Assembly: GCA_021795395.1 (NCBI GenBank)
Contig: JAJYPN010000015.1
Location: 1-60,738, forward strand
Direction of reading: 5' to 3'
Source: Pseudomonadota bacterium
Lineage (GTDB): Bacteria; Pseudomonadota; Gammaproteobacteria; Burkholderiales; Sulfuriferulaceae
Length of the DNA: 60,738 nt
A program made the position numbers and the translations under genes. Numbering within the stretch: position 1 is the first letter of the stretch; the number at the start of each line of letters is the position of its first letter. This document shows, piece after piece, positions 55,549-60,738 of this stretch. The notes under the pieces were generated by a model. That model saw only the letters and a list, made by a program, of their open reading frames with translations. It was not told where the DNA came from and made no database searches.

Positions 55549-56520
55549 ATGCCCTTACGCAGTGCCTGGATTTTGTCCAACGGTGTAGTCGGGATGGATA
55601 ACCAGTCGCTAGGGCTGGCGGAAGCGCTCGGTCTCGATTGTACGGTCAAGCATGTCGAGGCCGTTGCGCCCTGGAAATATTTGCCGCCCGGTCTCTGGAT
55701 AAATCCTTTGCGTTTTCTTGGCGCAGGCAGCGATTCTCTGTTGCCGCCCTGGCCCGACGTGATCATAGGCACCGGACGATTGAACGTGGCGGTATCGATT
55801 GCGATCAAACACGCGAGCCAGGGCCGAACCCTGAATATACGTATCCAGAACCCGCGCGTCGCCTTGAATCATTTCGATTTTATCGTTGCGCCGAAACACG
55901 ATCGTTGCCGCGGCGAAAACGTTATTGAAACCCTGGGTGCGGTGAACCGGATTACGCAAGCTCGACTGCTACAGGGTGCGCAGCAGTTCGAAGCCGCGTT
56001 CGCATTGCTGCCCCGGCCGTTGATCGGCGTGTTGCTAGGCGGGACCAACCAGCGTTATACGATCGATGAAGCGTATGCGCATCGTCTGGCGGACAAATTG
56101 ATAAGCGCTTTGACCCGTCACGGCGGTAGCGTACTGATCACCCCTTCTCGGCGCACTGCGCCGGCGGTAACGGCAATCCTGCGCGAACGATTGCAGTCGT
56201 ATTCGCCAGTCATCTGGGATGGTTGCGGCGACAATCCGTATTTCGCCTATCTGGCGTTGGCGGATTATCTGATTGTTACCGCCGATTCCGTGAATATGGC
56301 ATCGGAAGCCTGTTTTACCGGAAAGCCGGTCTATGTGGACGGTTTGACGGGAGGAAAGGGTAAATTCGAGGACTTTCACCGCCAGTTGCAATGGCGGGGA
56401 TGTGCGCGGCCGTTTGCAGGAGAACTGCAGCAGTGGGAGTACGAGCCGCTGGACGAAACGCGGCAGGCGGCGGTTTCGATCAGGCAACGCCTGGAAATTT
56501 CCGGCTTGCCGCAGGATTAG
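55549..56520 (+). CDS. Mitochondrial-fission ELM1-family protein (bacterial)
   Basis: A 323-residue protein of the ELM1/DUF1022 family, which has a glycosyltransferase-B-like fold and in bacteria often lies near envelope polysaccharide genes. Matching features are W-I-L-S-N-G-V-V-G-M-D-N-Q-S-L-G-L-A-E-A, V-I-I-G-T-G-R, the R-I-Q-N-P-R block, L-L-G-G-T-N, and V-T-A-D-S-V-N-M-A-S-E-A near the C-terminus, which resembles a sugar-nucleotide site. The enzymatic activity of the family is unproven. It starts 6 bp after the oxygenase and 71 bp before the large unknown gene. Confidence 0.85.
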   Translation: MPLRSAWILSNGVVGMDNQSLGLAEALGLDCTVKHVEAVAPWKYLPPGLWINPLRFLGAGSDSLLPPWPDVIIGTGRLNVAVSIAIKHASQGRTLNIRIQNPRVALNHFDFIVAPKHDRCRGENVIETLGAVNRITQARLLQGAQQFEAAFALLPRPLIGVLLGGTNQRYTIDEAYAHRLADKLISALTRHGGSVLITPSRRTAPAVTAILRERLQSYSPVIWDGCGDNPYFAYLALADYLIVTADSVNMASEACFTGKPVYVDGLTGGKGKFEDFHRQLQWRGCARPFAGELQQWEYEPLDETRQAAVSIRQRLEISGLPQD

Positions 56521-56591
56521 CCCTGAGTGCCGATGCGCGAGCCTGTCTTTCGTAATGGTTATGATTTATCAACGAGCCTTGGGACAATGAT

Positions 56592-58508
56592 ATGGCTTTA
56601 AAAATTGAGACGTTCAGCAATGCCAAAGGCGGCAACAGCTTTTTCAAGGCGCTCGGGCATCCGTTGACAGCCGCCAGGGCCGAAGCTCTGTACGCGAAAT
56701 TGCGGACTGCCGGCAAGGTCGCGATTTACGATCCGTTTGGCATGGCTACGGGCTTGCACGAATTTTATTCGCTGGACGGCACGGATGTTGATTCCGTGTT
56801 TGTGCAGCGCATCGAGGATATCGGTAAAACCGTACTGGGTCATCCGGTTTCGCCAGTTACCCGATTGCCCGCATCGCAAGCGGCGCTACTGCTGGTTGCC
56901 GCTTTCGACGCGGAGCGTTTGATACAGCAAATACGGCACCTGGTTCCCGCCGGAATGGAAGTGCTGAGTCTCGATGCCTTGCGTTTGCCGGACGAGATGC
57001 TGACGAATCCGAAGTATTATCTGGATACCTTGAATTTTGCGACCAACTTCGGTTTTTTTCGTGATAAAGCCGGTTGGCATACCCGTATCGCGACCTGCGA
57101 TTACTGGTCGGGACTGGGGACTAAGACGCCGCCTCGTATCTGGTGCTGCCTGTTCGACCAGAGCGGTGCCGTACTGGCGCAATGGGAAGACCCGATCGCC
57201 ACGCCGGGCGCGAGCCTGATCATCGACAGCAAGGAAATCCGCGAGCGCTTCGGACTGGGCGAGTTTACCGCTTCGCTGTTCATACATGTGCTCGGTGTCG
57301 CCCGTCACGATATCGTCAAATACGCGCTGGATGTGTATGGCGACGATGAGACGGTATTGTCCTGCACCCACGACGCCAATGCGTGGCCATCGGATCTGTT
57401 TGCCGGTCTGCCGGCGCCCGACGACAATGAAACCGTCATCATGTGGATACAGAACAGTCATCCGGTTACCATACCGGCCAATGCGGTGGGGATCAATCTG
57501 ATGGGCTCGGACGAGATACGCTTTGTGCCGACGGCGATTGCGCCGTTTGCGAGTTATGCGCTCGACGTCGGCGAGCTGTTTCCGGAAGCGCATTGGCCCC
57601 AGCAGCTGGAAGTGCAGGCCGGTCGCTATTTCGTCCGGCCGCGTTACGAAGTCCACGTCAAAAACGGCCGTAGCCGTATTGCTCACGTCAACGTGGAACG
57701 CAATGATCTGCTTGCTGATGACGGCATATTGACCTTGTCCGAATGGATGGGTAAATCCTATATTCTGCCGGCGCCTATCCTGCCGGTCGAACAATGGCAG
57801 AGCGTCATGCAGCCGACGCCGATGTCTACCGCCCAGCACGATCTGCCGGTCGCAGCGATTTTTTACGACGCCAGCGGGGCAGTAGTGGCGCGTCATGCGT
57901 TCGGCTGTCTGCTCCGACGCGCCAGCGTAGCGCTCGATATCAATGCGATACTGGCGTCACAGGGTGCGCGCCTGCCCAGCGGAACGGGTCACGTCGAACT
58001 GGTTTACGATTTCAGCGCCGGCGGCCGCGCCGACGGTTGGCTGCACGGCTTGTTCCGTTATACGCAGCGGTCGAGCGGGCACATAGCCGACAGCAGTTTC
58101 GGCGCGCATATCTATAATACCGTCCTGACTTATAAAAACGAGCCGCAATCCTATGCTTCGGCACCCCCCGGATTGAGCACGCGCTTATTCCTGCGACTCG
58201 GCGATGCGCCGCTGGATACGTTCTGCCATTTGATTTACCCCGCATCAACGCCCTGGCATGCGCAATCGGATACACGGTTTATATTGTTCGATCGCACCGG
58301 CAACGAGATTTCCCAGATACGGGTGCGGATTCCTTGCAGTGGCTCGCTGCACTGGCGTTACCACGAGGGATTCGATGCCGCAATCCGGCGGCGCGCCGGC
58401 GATGGCGCCTATATTATCATCCGCGATCTGACCTGCCGTTTATTCGGTTATCATGGCAACTTGAACGGGGATATCGCGTTCAGCATGGATCATATGTTCG
58501 GGTTCTGA
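56592..58508 (+). CDS. Large conserved-looking protein of unknown function with repeated beta modules
   Basis: A 638-residue protein I do not recognise. It has no signal peptide, lipobox or membrane helix. Residues 1-150 look alpha/beta (V-A-I-Y-D-P-F-G, L-L-L-V-A-A-F-D). The rest is rich in short beta-strands and contains three similar turns followed by strands: L-F-D-Q-S-G-A-V-L-A-Q-W near 190, F-Y-D-A-S-G-A-V-V-A-R-H near 425, and L-F-D-R-T-G-N-E-I-S-Q-I near 575. This suggests three related beta-sandwich modules. It lies between an ELM1-like gene and a hemerythrin gene whose start is 1 bp after its stop, so a shared function is likely but unknown. Confidence 0.8.
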   Translation: MALKIETFSNAKGGNSFFKALGHPLTAARAEALYAKLRTAGKVAIYDPFGMATGLHEFYSLDGTDVDSVFVQRIEDIGKTVLGHPVSPVTRLPASQAALLLVAAFDAERLIQQIRHLVPAGMEVLSLDALRLPDEMLTNPKYYLDTLNFATNFGFFRDKAGWHTRIATCDYWSGLGTKTPPRIWCCLFDQSGAVLAQWEDPIATPGASLIIDSKEIRERFGLGEFTASLFIHVLGVARHDIVKYALDVYGDDETVLSCTHDANAWPSDLFAGLPAPDDNETVIMWIQNSHPVTIPANAVGINLMGSDEIRFVPTAIAPFASYALDVGELFPEAHWPQQLEVQAGRYFVRPRYEVHVKNGRSRIAHVNVERNDLLADDGILTLSEWMGKSYILPAPILPVEQWQSVMQPTPMSTAQHDLPVAAIFYDASGAVVARHAFGCLLRRASVALDINAILASQGARLPSGTGHVELVYDFSAGGRADGWLHGLFRYTQRSSGHIADSSFGAHIYNTVLTYKNEPQSYASAPPGLSTRLFLRLGDAPLDTFCHLIYPASTPWHAQSDTRFILFDRTGNEISQIRVRIPCSGSLHWRYHEGFDAAIRRRAGDGAYIIIRDLTCRLFGYHGNLNGDIAFSMDHMFGF

Positions 58509-58509
58509 T

Positions 58510-59214
58510 ATGGATGAAGAAATTTGCGATTTGACGAAAACTGCCGCCAGCCATTTGCAGACGGCCGCTTTCTATGAAATCAAGGACATGCCTCGCGGTA
58601 CGGCGATGCATTTGCTGTTTGCCGACGATCCTGCGATCGTATTGCATAGTCTGAATCTGCAGCTGCGCAATAATTTACGTTGGGAAGTAAGCCGTACTGC
58701 GGCAGGCCATTGGCTGGCCGTCATTCACCGCGCAGAGGATGTGCCGCCAGTCGATGTGCTTGATGCGCTCAAACGCGATCACAAACGGCTCGACGCGATG
58801 TTTTCCCAAATCATCCATCTGACCGATCGCAATCATCTGTGCGATGCCCAGGCCTTGATGCGGGCGTTTAGCGCCGCACTGGAGAGACATCTGGCGGTCG
58901 AGCACGATATTCTCGCCAAAGCGATACGCACGCCGTCAAATGCGACCGGGCTGGATCCGACAGCGGCGATGATAAGCGAACATAAGGAAATACTGGCTCA
59001 ATCCGCGATGATCGCGGCCAGTTATGAAGAAGATGATGCTACCGCCAACAGCATTTCTCCTCTGCTGGCGATTCTGGCAGGGTATTTATCCAAACACGAA
59101 CAGCGAGAGGAATTGAGCCTTTTTCCGATCTGGACCGGCGCTATTCGCCATGCGCCCGAGGCCGCACGTACCGATCTGTTTGCCAGAACCATGGCGATAT
59201 TGAATGCCGATTGA
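58510..59214 (+). CDS. DUF2249-hemerythrin fusion protein
   Basis: A 234-residue cytoplasmic protein. Residues 15-75 match DUF2249 (R-G-x-A-M-H-L-L-F-A-D-D-P, a sulfurtransferase-like domain common in nitrogen and NO metabolism). Residues 85-225 form a hemerythrin/HHE four-helix bundle with the di-iron ligands H91, H127, E131, H158, H196 and E200 in order. Such proteins bind O2 or NO, or help repair iron-sulfur centres. It begins 1 bp after the unknown 638-residue gene, so the two are translationally coupled. The TA pair follows after about 115 bp. Confidence 0.88.
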   Translation: MDEEICDLTKTAASHLQTAAFYEIKDMPRGTAMHLLFADDPAIVLHSLNLQLRNNLRWEVSRTAAGHWLAVIHRAEDVPPVDVLDALKRDHKRLDAMFSQIIHLTDRNHLCDAQALMRAFSAALERHLAVEHDILAKAIRTPSNATGLDPTAAMISEHKEILAQSAMIAASYEEDDATANSISPLLAILAGYLSKHEQREELSLFPIWTGAIRHAPEAARTDLFARTMAILNAD

Positions 59215-59294
59215 TATTTAATTGATTAAAGGCAATATGCAGTCCGGGGTGAATTCAATTCATTTTCGCAGTTGGCGCATGAAGTTTTGGAAAG

Positions 59295-59322
59295 TTGACA
59301 AATCCCAATTTGGGACTATGCT
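59295..59322 (+). promoter_or_regulatory. higBA promoter with operator palindrome between -35 and -10
   Basis: TTGACA (59295-59300), a 16-nt spacer and TATGCT (59317-59322). Within the spacer is the perfect palindrome TCCCAA-T-TTGGGA (59303-59315), an obvious site for HigA autorepression. The predicted transcription start falls at about 59329-59330, the first base of the higB ATG. Confidence 0.85.
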
Positions 59323-59329
59323 CTCGCTC

Positions 59330-59635
59330 ATGCATATCGTAGCCATCAAGTTTTTGAGAGCTTTCTGGGAAAAATACCCGGATGCAGAACAGCAGCTCAA
59401 GTCATGGGTGGATGAAGTCAGGAATGCCGGATGGACGCAACCCTCCGAAGTCAAGGAGCAATACCGGCACGCAAGCATACTGAAGAATCGCCGTGTGGTA
59501 TTTAATATCAAGGGCAACAATTACCGGCTGGTGGTGTCTGTGGCCTATCGATATCAAGCGGTCTATGTGAAATTTATCGGCACGCACCGGGAATATGATG
59601 CGATAGACGCCGAAACTATAGAAATGGAATTCTGA
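59330..59635 (+). CDS. higB: HigB-family toxin (mRNA interferase)
   Basis: A 101-residue RelE-like toxin of the HigB_toxin family that cuts mRNA on the ribosome. The start M-H-I-V-A-I-K-F-L-R-A-F-W-E-K-Y-P-D-A-E, the block A-S-I-L-K-N-R-R-V-V-F-N-I and the end F-I-G-T-H-R-E-Y-D-A-I-D-A-E-T match the family closely. I place the start at ATG 59330 by this alignment; the open frame back to 59222 crosses the promoter. With a start site predicted at the ATG itself, the message may be leaderless. higA follows after 1 bp, toxin first, as is normal for hig loci. Confidence 0.92.
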   Translation: MHIVAIKFLRAFWEKYPDAEQQLKSWVDEVRNAGWTQPSEVKEQYRHASILKNRRVVFNIKGNNYRLVVSVAYRYQAVYVKFIGTHREYDAIDAETIEMEF

Positions 59636-59636
59636 C

Positions 59637-60038
59637 ATGGAAATTCGCCCAATTCATACTGAAAGCGACTATCTGGCTGCATTACACGAAGTCTCTGCTT
59701 ACTTTGACAATGAACCGGCCGCAGATACCCCGGATGGCAATCGTTTTGAAATCCTGCTGACGCTGATTGAAGCCTACGAGGCCAAGCGTTACCCGATTGA
59801 TCTGCCGGATCCGGTCGAAGCCATCAAATTTCGGATGGATCAGGCTGGACTGACGCCCAAGGATTTGGTGCCAGCCATTGGACGACTCAATCGCGTCTAT
59901 GAGATTCTGAGCCGCAAGCGACCGTTGACGTTAAACATGATTTGGAAATTACACCAGAAATTTGGCATTCCAGCCGCATGCCTGATTCAGCCGCCAGCCG
60001 ATTTTGTACAAAATACTGTAAATTCAAATTCTCGCTAG
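59637..60038 (+). CDS. higA: HigA-family antitoxin
   Basis: A 133-residue antitoxin of the COG5499 HigA type. The N-terminal 60 residues (P-I-H-T-E-S-D-Y-x-A-A-L, then D-T-P-D-G-N-R-F-E-I-L-L-T-L-I-E-A-Y-E) form the toxin-binding part, and the C-terminal half is an XRE-like helix-turn-helix (A-G-L-T-P-K-D-L-V-P-A-I-G-R-L-N-R-V-Y-E-I-L-S-R-K-R). It should bind the palindrome at 59303-59315 with HigB and repress the operon. ATG 59637 follows higB by one base. Confidence 0.93.
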   Translation: MEIRPIHTESDYLAALHEVSAYFDNEPAADTPDGNRFEILLTLIEAYEAKRYPIDLPDPVEAIKFRMDQAGLTPKDLVPAIGRLNRVYEILSRKRPLTLNMIWKLHQKFGIPAACLIQPPADFVQNTVNSNSR

Positions 60039-60103
60039 TTTTTTGCTAATTCCAATTTCGGAATGCAAATGTCCCTATTAAAATTGATATTTATTGAAGA
60101 ATT

Positions 60104-60738
60104 ATGATTAAATTCAAGAAGCAAGCACTTGATTACCATGAGTTCCCCAAGCCGGGTAAAATATCGGTGGAGTCGTCCAAGCCATGCGAAACCGCCGAAC
60201 AATTAGCGCTGGCGTACAGCCCAGGGGTAGCCGAACCGGTTCGAGCTATCGCAAAGAACCCGGAAAATGCCTATCGCTATACCAATAAAGGCAATCTGGT
60301 CGCGGTCATTACCGATGGCAGCGCGATTCTGGGCCTGGGCGATCTCGGTCCGCTGGCATCCAAGCCGGTGATGGAAGGCAAAGGCATATTGTTCAAGCGT
60401 TTTGCCGGGATCGACGTCTTCGATATCGAGGTCAAGGCACCGAACGTGCAGGCTTTCATAGAAACCGTAGTTAACATTTCGCCGACATTTGGCGGGATCA
60501 ATCTTGAAGACATCGCTGCTCCCCATTGTTTCGAAATAGAAAAATCGCTATCGGCACGGCTGGATATCCCGGTGTTCCACGACGACCAGCATGGAACGGC
60601 GGTCATCGTTTGCGCGGGCTTGATCAATGCATTGCTGATACAGGGCAAATTGCTGGCCGATGCGAAAATCGTCTGCCTCGGCGCCGGTGCGGCGGGACTG
60701 GCTTCGATGCGTCTGTTGATGGCGATGGGAGCGCGGCC
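60104..60738 (+). CDS. maeB: NADP-dependent malic enzyme, N-terminal part (cut by window end)
   Basis: The first 211 codons of a malic enzyme that makes pyruvate from malate. The N-terminus H-E-F-P-K-P-G-K-I and A-L-A-Y-S-P-G-V-A-E-P-V are typical of the large bacterial MaeB. Catalytic and metal blocks A-V-I-T-D-G-S-A-I-L-G-L-G-D-L-G, I-D-V-F-D-I-E and V-F-H-D-D-Q-H-G-T-A are present, and the cofactor site L-G-A-G-A-A-G begins near the edge. The C-terminal phosphotransacetylase-like domain, if present, lies outside. Upstream pycAB could act with it in C3/C4 balance. Confidence 0.95.
   Translation, partial: MIKFKKQALDYHEFPKPGKISVESSKPCETAEQLALAYSPGVAEPVRAIAKNPENAYRYTNKGNLVAVITDGSAILGLGDLGPLASKPVMEGKGILFKRFAGIDVFDIEVKAPNVQAFIETVVNISPTFGGINLEDIAAPHCFEIEKSLSARLDIPVFHDDQHGTAVIVCAGLINALLIQGKLLADAKIVCLGAGAAGLASMRLLMAMGAR

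Overview
The window looks like chromosomal DNA from a betaproteobacterium of the Nitrosomonadales/Gallionellaceae type. This rests on gene order and protein resemblance, not on a database search. The supporting blocks are gyrA-serC-pheA-hisC-aroF-tyrA, rpmF-plsX-fabHDG-acpP-fabF-pabB-pabC-mltG-tmk-holB-pilZ-tatD and grpE-dnaK-dnaJ, together with a two-subunit pyruvate carboxylase. I see no rRNA, tRNA, CRISPR array or insertion sequence. The left edge cuts the start of a probable TRZ/ATZ amidohydrolase (mtaD-like) and the right edge cuts a malic enzyme.

Layout. 0.5-3.6 kb: a lipoprotein phosphoesterase (phospholipase C/acid phosphatase family) overlaps a membrane-anchored di-haem peroxidase. 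3.7-5.7 kb: htpG with a clear sigma-32 promoter. 5.8-6.1 kb: a flavin disulfide reductase reduced by an internal deletion to its two ends. 6.2-12.2 kb: DUF488, an Nramp-like transporter with altered metal-site residues, CopA, a NicO-like membrane protein and an HdeD-like protein. 12.7-14.0 kb: cyclopropane fatty acid synthase. 14.0-16.4 kb: a divergent Crp/Fnr-regulated locus of unusual content (below). 16.4-25.6 kb: psd, gyrA and serine/aromatic amino acid synthesis. 25.7-29.0 kb: a proline-rich TonB-like protein, prfC and an NlpC/P60 hydrolase on the minus strand. 29.3-33.5 kb: lolC/E, lolD, a GGDEF-EAL protein and a SYLF lipoprotein-like protein. 33.6-37.5 kb: pycA-pycB-maf on the minus strand. 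37.9-50.9 kb: fatty acid synthesis, p-aminobenzoate synthesis, mltG-tmk-holB, pilZ, tatD, a CysZ/EI24 membrane protein and a DUF1439 lipoprotein. 51-54.8 kb: dnaJ, dnaK and grpE. 54.9-59.2 kb: a 2OG-Fe(II) oxygenase, an ELM1-like protein, a large unrecognised protein and a DUF2249-hemerythrin protein. 59.3-60.0 kb: a higBA toxin-antitoxin pair. 60.1 kb to the end: maeB.

The best candidate for an undescribed system is 14.06-16.37 kb. A Crp/Fnr regulator without cysteine ligands diverges from three tightly packed genes. They encode a small four-helix membrane protein with oxidase-subunit-I-like histidines, a stand-alone GcvH-like lipoyl carrier with an added C-terminal CxxC, and a thioredoxin domain fused to a paralogue of the first membrane protein. 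A perfect TTGAT-N4-ATCAA box sits exactly 41.5 bp before the start site predicted from a TATAAT element. The parts suggest an anaerobically or NO-induced dithiol-to-membrane electron relay; that function is inference.

Other notable signals are two copies of a ~125-bp palindromic repeat with terminal inverted repeats (gyrA-serC and holB-pilZ gaps), three sigma-32 promoters with identical 13-nt spacers (htpG, grpE, dnaK), a probably leaderless higBA operon with a perfect operator palindrome between its -35 and -10, a GGDEF-EAL protein with a degenerate EAL site, and a strong hairpin in the rpmF leader.
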